NCBI GenBank assembly: GCA_044359955.1
Contig: JBIKLF010000031.1
Coordinates: 1 to 24,933 of the forward strand
Length of the DNA stretch: 24,933 nt
Origin: JACTMZ01 sp044359955
GTDB lineage: Bacteria > Verrucomicrobiota > Verrucomicrobiia > Chthoniobacterales > JACTMZ01
Reading direction: 5' to 3'
The notes under the pieces are model-generated. The model did not search any database. It worked only from the letters and a program-made list of their open reading frames with translations, and was not told the DNA's origin. The translations under genes were made by a program, and so were the position numbers. Below are positions 1-7,529 of this stretch, piece by piece; the first letter of the stretch is position 1, and each line of letters opens with the position of its first letter.

Positions 1-9
1 CGTGCGACC

Positions 10-124
10 GGCTTGCTCACAAACCGGTAGCTCTGGCTTGGCGCCAGCGCCCGAGTCGTCCGGGGGACTCGGGCTGCCGCTACCTCGCCCTGAGGACAGG
101 CCTCAGGGCGTTTGTGAACAAGCC
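10..124. repeat. nested multi-branch inverted repeat
   Basis: Four stems nest inside one another. The outer stem pairs 10-24 with 110-124 (one internal mismatch). Inside it, 26-31 pairs with 79-84 and encloses two hairpins: 33-37 with 43-47, and 49-57 with 66-74 (nine perfect pairs). A separate perfect 10-bp hairpin pairs 86-95 with 101-110; base 110 can pair in only one of the two stems. The layout would fold into a cruciform or a branched RNA. No T-tract directly follows it, so it is not a simple terminator. It could be a structured RNA, an interspersed repeat or a recombination site. No family was recognised. Confidence 0.6.
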
Positions 125-310
125 TCCGCGAACTTCTAGGCCCCGGTGTCTTTTTTCATTGAGGCAACACGCTGGCTTATGAAATCTGTCTGAACTTTCC
201 GCATCGTCTATTCCGCAGGCGATGCATCGTAATCGCAACCGGCCGATTGACCCAAACTACGACGGTCATGCACGTGCGCGAAGCCTGCCAATGGTGCCGC
301 CATCCAGACA

Positions 311-1114
311 GTGTTCATTGCGCGATTCGCATGTCTCCAACCGGGTCAGAGCAACCGTTGGTTGACAATGACGCCACATATTATGCCACCATCTCAGCAA
401 ATCCTCTCCTCGTCCGAGCCTCCCCATCCAATCCTCGTGAAACTTGCAACCACTCCCCTCGTCCTTGACCGTGACATCAGCGTGACTACGCTTGGTCTTC
501 ACTTCCAACGCCATCCTGATTTCGAGGATTGGAGCGCCCTCGGAATTCAAATGGCCCGTGCCCTGCGCTGCATGGAGTTCGTCATCGGCGATTGGTTGGT
601 TTACGGCGACGAGAATTTCCGTCGTAAGGGCCCGGGCAGGCCGACCAACTGCAACTACGAGGAAGCGATCAGGACTACCGGCATGGACGTCGCCATTCTG
701 CGCGACTATGCGTATGTCAGTCGCAACGTGCATATGTCGCGTCGCACCGATAAACTGTCATGGACCCATCACCGCCTAGTCGCCAAGTTGCCTCCGGAGA
801 AACAGCGGCACTGGCTCGAATTGGCGGCCAAGCATCCGGAGCGAATCAGCGTCAAGCGACTGCGAAAATCGATTAATGCAGACCGCCTAGTCTCGATCGA
901 AGAACTTACCACTCTCCCTGGCAATCGAGCGATTATCACTCACATCCCGCCGATCAATCGCCTCGGCCAATGGTGGAACTCGTCCGGCGGACGCGATTGG
1001 CTGCGATCGCAGTCAAACGCTGAACTTCACGCCATGCTACTCGATTTCAAGCCCATCGTAGACATCGTCAAAGCCCTCAAGTCCGAGTTCGAGATGCGTC
1101 CCGAAGGCCACTAA
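311..1114 (+). CDS. conserved hypothetical protein, possibly DNA-binding (LmbU-like)
   Basis: The frame encodes up to 267 aa from a GTG at 311. An ATG at 368 (20th codon) is an equally good start, and neither has a clear ribosome binding site. The middle (residues about 75-190) has the pattern GDWLVYG, then VSRNV, then LSWTHHRLVA-LPPEKQ, then a helix ending in LRKSI. This resembles a domain seen in phage and actinobacterial proteins annotated as LmbU-like regulators; that assignment is from memory of the pattern. No signal peptide or membrane segment is seen. It converges on the small HTH gene that ends at 1128, only 13 nt away. Both may belong to a mobile-element remnant at the left edge of the window. 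No function is assigned beyond possible nucleic-acid binding. Confidence 0.6.
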   Translation: MFIARFACLQPGQSNRWLTMTPHIMPPSQQILSSSEPPHPILVKLATTPLVLDRDISVTTLGLHFQRHPDFEDWSALGIQMARALRCMEFVIGDWLVYGDENFRRKGPGRPTNCNYEEAIRTTGMDVAILRDYAYVSRNVHMSRRTDKLSWTHHRLVAKLPPEKQRHWLELAAKHPERISVKRLRKSINADRLVSIEELTTLPGNRAIITHIPPINRLGQWWNSSGGRDWLRSQSNAELHAMLLDFKPIVDIVKALKSEFEMRPEGH

Positions 1115-1127
1115 TAGCCCTGCCATT

Positions 1128-1448
1128 CTACTCGAACTCGTCAGGGCTGGAGGATGTCGCACACCACGCATACCCACGAAAGTCCCGGCACTCCTCAATC
1201 CACGACATAACGTGGTCGGGCTTGAACCGCACGCTCGGCCCGAGCCTGATCGCCGGCAGACCGAGATCTCGGCGAAGCCGGCAAACATGCCGCGTCCAAC
1301 ACCGCAGAGACCTCGCCACGTCCTGCACCGTCCAAAGCGTATCTACTTGCCGCTCCTGTCCGCTGTTGTCGCTCCAGTTCATCCCCTGTCGCGGCCTGTC
1401 AACCGCTGTCATCTCCTTTCCAAAATTATACACTCGGATGGTGGGCAT
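1128..1448 (-). CDS. small excisionase/MerR-type helix-turn-helix protein
   Basis: Up to 106 aa. Residues about 38-87 carry the excisionase-type winged HTH pattern: a TVQDVA first helix, a recognition segment rich in Arg, GLPAIRLG-SVRF, and a final helix beginning with HVMSWIEE. Proteins of this class bind DNA as excisionases or as small regulators of mobile elements. The start is uncertain. ATG codons lie at 1448, 1412 and 1382. The one at 1412 has an AAGGAG sequence directly against it, which is too close for normal use, and a perfect TATAAT lies at 1425-1430, so initiation at 1412 or 1382 is plausible. The protein has no membrane segment. It is convergent with the hypothetical gene at 311-1114. 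Confidence 0.65.
   Translation of the reverse strand: MPTIRVYNFGKEMTAVDRPRQGMNWSDNSGQERQVDTLWTVQDVARSLRCWTRHVCRLRRDLGLPAIRLGPSVRFKPDHVMSWIEECRDFRGYAWCATSSSPDEFE
1425..1430 (-). promoter_or_regulatory. possible -10 box for the small HTH gene
   Basis: On the minus strand this reads TATAAT exactly, in an AT-rich patch (1418-1432) within GC-rich surroundings. Transcription would start near 1418, leaving almost no leader before the ATG at 1412. No convincing -35 box was seen at the right distance. Confidence 0.3.
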
Positions 1449-1639
1449 AAACGGCCTTTGGGAGGCCTCGTAAGCAGCCTCTATTTTGAGCGTAGGAGTC
1501 TCGTTATCAGCGTTTTGCTACTGTGCGGTATGGGTGGGTTGCCGGAGCAAAAAAGTGTAAAGCTGAAAAACGTTTCCTCATGGGATTTTACTGGGGGACT
1601 CCCTACCCATGGACATGAACAACTTACATAAAAGATTGC

Positions 1640-1882
1640 TTACCTCGGCGTCCCGCCTTTTTGCACGCGGGCGTTGGCTTCGGCGACTTCGCGGAGTTGG
1701 TAGGAACGCGCGTTGTCGGCGGTGATGTTGTAGTCGGCATTCTGGCTGGGCAGGTCGAAGACCCTGGCGGTAAGGAGACTGCCGCTCATCGGCCCGAAGC
1801 AAAATCACGGCAGGTGGAACACCTCGCGTAGCGGCAAGTTCACCGGGCTGTGGCCCGGATTGGAAGGCATGACGTTGCTCAT
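1640..1882 (-). pseudogene. unidentified 3' gene remnant with frameshift
   Basis: Minus-strand translation gives protein-like sequence in two frames. Residues starting MPSNPGHSPVNLPLREVF run from about 1882 to a stop at 1805. A second frame then carries a segment including LLTARVFDLPSQNADYN and ends in VQKGGTPR with a stop at 1640. The two pieces look like one C-terminal region broken by a frameshift near 1800-1810. The upstream part is missing where the AraC fragment begins. The parent family is not recognised. This is the only content I see between the HTH gene (1448) and the AraC fragment (1860); 1449-1639 holds nothing recognisable. Confidence 0.3.
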
Positions 1883-2327
1883 GTGTTTCCACCATCTCTG
1901 GCAAGCGTCGGTCGAGGCGATGGACGCCCATTGTTCCTCGCTTTCGATTTCCGCACCGCGTCCGGCCGCGCAGCGCCGTCTTGTCTTCGAACGCTGCCGT
2001 GATTACCTAGCGGCCCATTACACCAGTGTCCGCGGTCCGGGCGCCGTAGCCCGCGCGTGCCGGGTCGGACCGGAATACCTCTCGCGACTCTTCCGCGAGC
2101 ACACCGCGCAAACCCCGTCCCAATTCCTCGCCCGCCTGCGCATGCACCACGCCGCCCGGCTGCTGCAGCACTCCAACCTGACCGTCAAAGCAGCCGGCCG
2201 CGCCGTCGGCTACGAAGACCCCTACCACTTTTCCCGCGTCTTCAAGCAAGTCCACGGCATCGCACCCAGCAACTTCGCAGGTCGGCGTGGGCGGTCATCA
2301 CCGAGCCGGCAGCGGACAACTTCATGA
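1860..2327 (+). pseudogene. AraC-family regulator, C-terminal DNA-binding fragment
   Basis: Only the AraC/XylS DNA-binding half remains. The open frame is 155 aa. Residues about 40-145 hold both helix-turn-helix motifs, with ARACRVGPEYLSRLFREH in the first and AVGYEDPYHFSRVFKQVHG in the second, the usual AraC signature. The N-terminal ligand-sensing domain (normally 150 or more residues) is absent; sequence upstream of about 1880 matches an unrelated minus-strand remnant. The tail after SNFAG is Arg/Ser-rich and may be out of its original frame. It is therefore most likely a truncated gene, although an isolated DNA-binding domain could still be expressed. A second, shorter AraC tail of similar sequence lies at 6160-6283. 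Confidence 0.7.
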
Positions 2328-2458
2328 TCTCCATGTAGCCGTTGCCTTGGTGGCCACCACGTCACGAAAGTAAAAACTAAACTGCAAGCTTGCGAACCAC
2401 ACACCTCCCCGCACGCATCTGTTTGGTGCGACTTTTTGACGTCCGGCACAAGACAGCG

Positions 2459-3220
2459 CTAACCACCGCGGATCAGTGTTTCCATCCGGTGCAAAGAGGA
2501 TTGCAAATGTGCAGCCGAGGCTTTCTTACTTTCTCTGACGCCGCCACTTTCCAGAGCATCGCAGATAGCACTGTGCTCCTCCAAGACTCTGGCAACGACA
2601 CTCCGGTCGACATACGTCTCGCGCGCATATTTGAAACCGACTCCCCGCAGGAGTCCCCTCATGATGGTGGCATGAAGTTTGAGCCCGGACTCATCGACCA
2701 AAGTCAGGTGAAACGCCAAGTCGGCTTTGCTGAAGGAACCCAAGTTGTCCCGGTTCCGGTCCATCAGAGCCAGTTTTTCCCTCAGCCGTTTCTTGGCGAC
2801 TGCTTTCCCCTCGCGCGCCAAGCGAGCAATGCATTCGCCCTCGAGAAACATCCGCAGATCCATCATCTGGTGGTAGGTATTGCGGTCCCGCTGCAGCGTC
2901 GCAAAAACCTGCACCGAGTCGGTCAAAGCCCCCATCCCCGCGTTGCTCGCCACATAGCTGCCACTGCCCCGCCGACTTGAAATGAGCCCGCGGGCTTTCA
3001 GCGCTTCCAATCCCTCGCGGACCGCCGCCCTGCTCAGCCCGTATCGACGGGCCAGACTATTCTCGCCCGGCAACTTGTCCCCCGGTGGAAACTTCCCGGA
3101 TAAAATGGCCCTCTGGAGACCCGCCACAAACGGCCGGTGCGATTTGGGAAACGCGCGTTCCACGGGCGGCAGTTCATAGACCGCATTGATTCCATTGACG
3201 ATACAAAAGTTGTCTGACAA
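2459..3220 (-). CDS. GntR-family transcriptional regulator, FadR/FCD subfamily
   Basis: A 253-aa regulator. The winged HTH spans residues about 30-92, with SRAAVREGLEALKARGLI and the RRGSGSYV wing. The FCD ligand domain spans about 119-250 and keeps the metal-site residues expected for this subfamily: D167, H171 (ADLAFH), H216 (EEHSAICDAL) and H238. FCD regulators usually sense small carboxylates such as sugar acids, so fuconate or a keto-deoxy derivative is a reasonable ligand here (inference). It is divergent from the SDR/fuconate dehydratase pair, 30 nt away. The start used is a TTG at 3220, which lies inside the perfect palindrome at 3206-3224. No other start codon with a good ribosome site is seen, so the true start is uncertain. 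It probably represses itself and the divergent pair. Confidence 0.88.
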   Translation of the reverse strand: MSDNFCIVNGINAVYELPPVERAFPKSHRPFVAGLQRAILSGKFPPGDKLPGENSLARRYGLSRAAVREGLEALKARGLISSRRGSGSYVASNAGMGALTDSVQVFATLQRDRNTYHQMMDLRMFLEGECIARLAREGKAVAKKRLREKLALMDRNRDNLGSFSKADLAFHLTLVDESGLKLHATIMRGLLRGVGFKYARETYVDRSVVARVLEEHSAICDALESGGVRESKKASAAHLQSSLHRMETLIRGG

Positions 3221-3224
3221 CTTT
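3206..3224. promoter_or_regulatory. 19-bp perfect palindrome, probable GntR/FCD operator
   Basis: Nine-base arms AAAGTTGTC and GACAACTTT flank a single central T. The core TTGTCTGACAA fits the TNGTNNNACNA pattern known for FadR-type GntR regulators. It overlaps the presumed start codon of the GntR gene (3220) and sits 27 nt before the SDR start (3251). A TTGACG at 3195-3200 could be a -35 box for rightward transcription, which would put the palindrome over the -10 region. This placement suits autorepression and control of the divergent dehydrogenase/dehydratase genes. Confidence 0.75.
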
Positions 3225-3250
3225 GGGGCGTCCAGTCACAGCCAAGCGCC

Positions 3251-4012
3251 ATGCTTTTAAACGGCAAAGTCATTTTCCTCACGGGCGGCTCCACCGGCAT
3301 CGGCCTCGAATGCGCGGGCGCCTATGCGGCCGAAGGCGCCCACGTCGTTATCGCCTCCCTCGACGGCGAAGCCTCGGTTCGAGAAGCCGCCAAGCTTCCA
3401 GGACACCACTGCGGCATCCGTTGCGATGTTTCGAAGGGGGGCGAAGTGGAGAAAGCCATAGCTTTTGCTTTGGCAAAGTTCGGCAAGTTGGACGCCATTC
3501 ACAACAACGCCGGTGTTGCGTCGCCCTCCAAGCCACTCCACGAAACTACGGAGGACGAATGGAACACCCTCATGGACACGAACCTCAAGAGTGTTTACTG
3601 GACCACGCGCCACGGAGTGGCCGTGCTTCGGGAAAGCAAGGGCTGCATTCTCAACACGAGCAGCCTGGTGGGTGTCATCGGCCAAAGCATCCATGCCGCG
3701 TACACCGCCACCAAAGGCGGGATGAACGCTTTGACCAAATCCATGGCGCTGGATTACGCCACCGATGGCATCCGGGTGAACGCAGTCTGCCCGGCCGGAG
3801 TCTGGACTCCAATGCTGCGGCAGTGGGCTGCGGAGCAACCAGACACCACTGCCATCGAGACATATCTCGACGATATCCACCCGCTCGGCTACTGCCCGGA
3901 GGGCAATGTCATCGCCGATGCCTGCGTGTTTCTGCTTTCCGACAAAGCCCGTTTTATCACCGGCCATATCATGCATGTGAGTGGCGGTGCGGAAATCGGC
4001 TATCGCCGCTGA
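3251..4012 (+). CDS. SDR-family NAD(P)-dependent oxidoreductase
   Basis: A 253-aa classical short-chain dehydrogenase with the full set of family features: nucleotide-binding TGGSTGIG at 11-18, NNAG at 85-88, and catalytic N111, S138, Y151 and K155. It is cytoplasmic. An ATG at 3251 starts the frame directly after the GntR operator, and fuconate dehydratase follows 5 nt after its stop, so the two are almost certainly cotranscribed. The context suggests oxidation of L-fucose or of a fuconate-pathway intermediate, but two other SDRs in the window look closer to the named fucose enzymes. This one may act on a related sugar such as D-arabinose or L-galactose. Substrate is not decided by the sequence. 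Confidence 0.85.
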   Translation: MLLNGKVIFLTGGSTGIGLECAGAYAAEGAHVVIASLDGEASVREAAKLPGHHCGIRCDVSKGGEVEKAIAFALAKFGKLDAIHNNAGVASPSKPLHETTEDEWNTLMDTNLKSVYWTTRHGVAVLRESKGCILNTSSLVGVIGQSIHAAYTATKGGMNALTKSMALDYATDGIRVNAVCPAGVWTPMLRQWAAEQPDTTAIETYLDDIHPLGYCPEGNVIADACVFLLSDKARFITGHIMHVSGGAEIGYRR

Positions 4013-4017
4013 TTCTC

Positions 4018-5250
4018 ATGACCATTACCGCAGTCAAAATTCACGACCTTCGTTTTCCCTTGGGGCCGAGCGCCGGCAGCGACGCCATCCACCGCGACCC
4101 GGTGTATTCGTACGCGGTGACCGAACTCATCACCTCCGACGGACTCTCGGGCAACGGATTCGCCTTCACTTTGGGGGAAGGCAACGAGCTAGTTTGCCAG
4201 GCCGCTGAATTCCTCGCCTCCAGTCTGATCGGAAAACCCATCGATGAGATCATGGCTGACTTCGGCCGATGGCAATACCACGCGTCGAATGAGCAGCAAT
4301 TCCGCTGGCTCGGCCCCCACAAGGGCGTTGTGCATCTTGCTTTGGCGTCTGTCACCAATGCTTGCTGGGATCTCTGGGCGCGCCGCAAAGGCCTGCCCCT
4401 CTGGAAACTTTTGTTGGAACTCTCTTCCGACGACCTGCTGAGGACATTGGATTTTTCCTATGTCGATGACGTCTTGAGCCGACAGCAGGCCACAGACCTT
4501 CTTGCCAAGGAATATCCATCGCGCAGCCAGCGCATGGGAATCACCCAATCAGGCTATCCGGGCTACGACACCTCGATTGGTTGGTTCAACTACACCGACG
4601 AGCAAGTCGCAGCCAATGTGGCGAAATCCGCCGACGCGGGCTTTACCGCCATGAAGCTCAAAGTCGGATCACCCGACTTGGAGCGCGACATCCGCCGCAC
4701 CCGACTGGTTCGCAACGCGGCCGGTCCGGCTGCCCGCATCATGGTGGATGCCAACCAGCAATGGACGATTGCCCAGACCTTGGAGTTCGCGCGTGCAACC
4801 GAGGATCTCGACTTGTTTTGGATCGAGGAGCCCACCCACCCCGATGACGTTCTTGGTCACCAAGCCATTGCCAAGGAGATTGCCCCCGTGAAAGTCGCGG
4901 CCGGCGAGCATGTGCCCAACCGCGTGGTTTTTAAAAACTATCTTCAGGCCAACGCCATGGCTGTCTGCCAAGTAGATGCGGTGCGGGTGGCGGGGGTCAG
5001 CGAATTTCTGGTAGTGAGCCTGCTGGCCCGCCATTTCGGCATTCCTGTCATTCCCCACGTCGGTGATATGGGCCAACTCCACCAGCACCTTGTGCTCTTC
5101 AACCATATCGCCCTTGATCACCAGGCAATCTTCCTCGAGCACATTCCGCACCTCAGAGAACGTTTCGTCGAGCCGGCTGTCGTTCGAAAAGGATCATACC
5201 AAACTCCCGATCAACCCGGCGCGTCTTGTGCCTTGATCGCTAATCGGTAA
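4018..5250 (+). CDS. fucD: L-fuconate dehydratase, enolase superfamily
   Basis: A 410-aa protein that would dehydrate L-fuconate to 2-keto-3-deoxy-L-fuconate (EC 4.2.1.68) with Mg2+. The capping domain is followed by a (beta/alpha)7-beta barrel. Visible active-site residues: K213 and K215 in MKLKVG, metal ligands D244 (VDANQQW), E270 or E271 (IEEPTHPDD) and E297 (AAGEH), then D320 and H347 (PHVGDMG) as the acid/base pair. TGYPG-like and HQHLVLFNH segments are typical of the fuconate branch. The start is the ATG at 4018, 5 nt after the SDR stop; the frame is open upstream only as an out-of-frame shadow of the SDR. It is slightly shorter than the roughly 440-aa family norm. A second, unrelated dehydratase candidate (split UxaA) lies at 15335-16842. 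Confidence 0.9.
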   Translation: MTITAVKIHDLRFPLGPSAGSDAIHRDPVYSYAVTELITSDGLSGNGFAFTLGEGNELVCQAAEFLASSLIGKPIDEIMADFGRWQYHASNEQQFRWLGPHKGVVHLALASVTNACWDLWARRKGLPLWKLLLELSSDDLLRTLDFSYVDDVLSRQQATDLLAKEYPSRSQRMGITQSGYPGYDTSIGWFNYTDEQVAANVAKSADAGFTAMKLKVGSPDLERDIRRTRLVRNAAGPAARIMVDANQQWTIAQTLEFARATEDLDLFWIEEPTHPDDVLGHQAIAKEIAPVKVAAGEHVPNRVVFKNYLQANAMAVCQVDAVRVAGVSEFLVVSLLARHFGIPVIPHVGDMGQLHQHLVLFNHIALDHQAIFLEHIPHLRERFVEPAVVRKGSYQTPDQPGASCALIANR

Positions 5251-5326
5251 AAACAAGCCGCCGAATCCGCAACAGCCGGCAACCGGACTGGTCGGGCCAC
5301 CCACGGCTGTCGAGGCGCGGGGAAAC

Positions 5327-6159
5327 TCATGCCGACGTCTTCGACGGGTGGATTTCGGAGCTTGTCCGTTGGTCGATCAGTCCAATGGATGCCTCCGCCA
5401 GTCTTTGGCCGAATATCCGGTAGCCGTCTGCCGTGTAATGGAGGTCGTTGACCATGGCTTTGCCTTGCCTTCCCACTCCATCGTTGAGGTCATCAGTATC
5501 AACCAAACTAGTATGAGACGTGTCTTCGACAAATTTGGTTTGGATTTCACGGATCATGGTCCAATGCGGAAACCTCTCGTTGTTGAGGTCATGGTTACTG
5601 AGGCGACCGATGACCAAGTTGATATCTTGACGGTCCAAATCGCCCGCGAGTTGCTCCATCAGCCCCCGCAGACTTTCGGCATAGACTTCCCCATGGCCCT
5701 CGCGGGCGTCACGCTCGCCAGCATCCATAGAAAGGTCACCGCCTCCGGACGCGTCCCGGTGATTGCTTCGCGGATTCTTCCGAGCATCACTTCATAAAGA
5801 TCGCCATTGCCCCCCGGCATGGCGCCTTCCTTCGAACGCCAAGCCTTGGACCAACGGCGGATGGGTTCCCCGCCTTGCGCACTTCGCACGACGATAACAT
5901 TCCCGGCACCGAACTGCTTCTCCAAGGTCGGGGTGAAGGACTCATGTGGACGGACGCCGGCCATGTTTGATTATCCGAAAAGGATAAACAGATGTTTGCC
6001 GGTCTCAGCCGAGCATGTGGCCGACGGCCCGATCGTGCTGTCGATCAAACGGTAGGTTCCAGCCAAGGTGGCCAACCCCAGACCGGAGACATCGATCGGA
6101 TTCAACCCCGCAAAGGACACCTGCCCGGCCGGAGCCAAAGTCAGCGTCGCACCCAACAT
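5327..6159 (-). pseudogene. SGNH/sialate O-acetylesterase-like esterase, inactivated
   Basis: Minus-strand pieces join into one secreted carbohydrate-esterase-like protein. HLFILFG is followed by TAA (5973-5971) and then SNMAG: the block-I motif GQSNM has its Gln codon (CAA) changed to a stop, just before the catalytic Ser. The frame continues to FLWM near 5722, where a one-base deletion breaks the expected QGERDAREG. The next frame then runs through DLHYTADGYRIF, which contains the expected C-terminal Asp and His (DLHY), to the stop at 5327. The 5' part ends at about 6159 where an AraC tail on the other strand begins, so the signal peptide is missing. Such enzymes remove O-acetyl groups from glycans, which fits the fucan context. 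5251-5326 holds nothing recognisable. Confidence 0.8.
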
Positions 6160-6283
6160 GAGGGGCTGCGCCGTCGGCTTCGACGACCCCTACCATTTCT
6201 CCCGCGTCTTCAAGCAGATCCACGGCGTCGCGCCGCGGGACTTCAAGCGCGGCGGCGGGCCGTCATCGCGAAAAACAAAATGA
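6160..6283 (+). pseudogene. AraC-family regulator tail fragment
   Basis: About 40 codons, with AVGFDDPYHFSRVFKQIHG followed by VAPRDFK, match the second helix-turn-helix and the C-terminus of AraC regulators. The fragment closely resembles the equivalent part of the fragment at 1860-2327, with several synonymous differences, so it comes from a paralogue rather than a recent copy. It abuts the esterase pseudogene at about 6160 and overlaps the last 41 nt of the fucose permease gene on the other strand, so a rearrangement joint lies here. Confidence 0.75.
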
Positions 6284-7511
6284 CCGCAAAGCAGCCGAGC
6301 GGCAGCAGGTAGGAAAGACTGACACCGAACGCGTCGAGCAAGGCCCCCTGCGCGGGCGTGATAATGGCGCCGCCGATGATGGCCATGATCATGCCGGAGG
6401 AAGCCAGCTTGGAGTCCTCGCGCACCGCCTCGCAACCAAGGCCGAAAATCGTCGGAAACATGAGCGACATGCAGCCGGACAGAGCGACCAAAGCAATCAC
6501 CCCGGACAGTCCGCCGACGAAGACCACCACCAACGTAAGCAGCGCCCCGGCCAGTGCGGCACAGGCGAGCAGCATGGCGGCACGGAAGTAATTCATCAGG
6601 CCGGTGAAGACCCAGCGCGAGAGCCCGAAAAGGACGAGCGCCGCGGTGTGGTATTGCAGCGCGACCTCCTGCGAGACGCCGATTTGCTCCGGAATGTAGA
6701 AGTTGGTGTAGGTCCAAACCGTGATCTGCAGCCCGACATAGCAAAACTGCGCGAAGACGGCGAAGAGATAGAACGGATTGCCCAACAAGCGCCCTGCCGC
6801 TGCGGCGAAGGGCACTTTGTCGTCTTCCTCGGCGGCCAGCGGCATTTTGGCCGCAAGGATCAGCAACCAGACGGCCAACAGCACCAGGGCGATGGCAATG
6901 TAGGGGGCAATGACCGTGGAAAGCGCAGCCGGGACCTCCGCGGGCGTCATGGCCAGCTTGCCTTCGTCGTTGAAAGGCAAGCGCGCCATGATGAACACCT
7001 GGCAAATGAGAATGCCGGCCACGGAGCCGACCGGATTGAAAGACTGCGCGAAGTTCAGCCGCCGCGTGGCCGACTCGGGCGAACCGAGCGCCAGCACGTA
7101 GGGATTGGCGTTGGTCTCGAGGATGCCGAGGCCGCAGGCCAGCACGTAGAAAGCAAAGCAGAAGAACGCAAACTGCGCGGTCAGCATGGCCGGATAGAGC
7201 AGGAAGCAACCGGCGGCGTAGAGGCCGAGCCCGACGAGCACACCCGTTTTGTAGTTGAACCGCCGCGCGATCATGGCGCCGGGCAAAGCCATGCAGAAAT
7301 ACCCGCCATAGAAAGCCATCTGGATCAGCGAGGCCTGGAAGGTCGACATCCCGAAGATCTCTTTGAAGACCAGGACCAGCGGATCGGTGATGTTGTTGGC
7401 GAGGCCCCACCACAAAAAACAGCTGGCCAGCAAAACGAACGGCCAGATGGCCCCACGCGGAATGACGCGGTGCGAGGTGGAGTGGTCCGGGGAGTGCTTT
7501 GTGTTTTGCAT
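6243..7511 (-). CDS. fucP: L-fucose:H+ symporter, MFS
   Basis: A 422-aa major facilitator with about 12 hydrophobic segments, located in the inner membrane. It imports L-fucose with protons. The segment NNITDPL carries D43 and GLGILETNANPY carries E132, matching the two acidic residues (D46 and E135 in E. coli FucP) required for proton-coupled fucose transport. The N-terminal 20 residues are polar and cytoplasmic. The ATG at 7511 lies 18 nt after the GH95 stop, so it is the last gene of the secreted-enzyme operon. No clear Shine-Dalgarno is seen. Its last codons (MTARRRA) overlap an AraC tail on the other strand, so the native C-terminus could have been altered, but all transmembrane helices are present. 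Confidence 0.9.
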   Translation of the reverse strand: MQNTKHSPDHSTSHRVIPRGAIWPFVLLASCFLWWGLANNITDPLVLVFKEIFGMSTFQASLIQMAFYGGYFCMALPGAMIARRFNYKTGVLVGLGLYAAGCFLLYPAMLTAQFAFFCFAFYVLACGLGILETNANPYVLALGSPESATRRLNFAQSFNPVGSVAGILICQVFIMARLPFNDEGKLAMTPAEVPAALSTVIAPYIAIALVLLAVWLLILAAKMPLAAEEDDKVPFAAAAGRLLGNPFYLFAVFAQFCYVGLQITVWTYTNFYIPEQIGVSQEVALQYHTAALVLFGLSRWVFTGLMNYFRAAMLLACAALAGALLTLVVVFVGGLSGVIALVALSGCMSLMFPTIFGLGCEAVREDSKLASSGMIMAIIGGAIITPAQGALLDAFGVSLSYLLPLGCFAVILFFAMTARRRA

Positions 7512-7529
7512 AATATTGAACGGGCGAGG

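Noticed and set aside
2257..2355. Protein-like minus-strand stretch (GYMEIMKLSAAGSVMTAH) after the AraC fragment
   Set aside because: Too short, with no start, family or clear boundary; it could be a chance frame or a tiny remnant.
3223..5250. Open frame of 675 codons that could be read as a fusion upstream of fuconate dehydratase
   Set aside because: The first 265 codons are an out-of-frame, Arg-rich shadow of the SDR gene; the enzyme starts at ATG 4018.
5251..5326. Possible terminator after fuconate dehydratase
   Set aside because: No stem of useful length with a T-tract was found.
5971..5973. Stop codon in the esterase motif as a recoding event
   Set aside because: It is TAA, not a known selenocysteine or pyrrolysine codon, and a separate frameshift further down supports pseudogene status.
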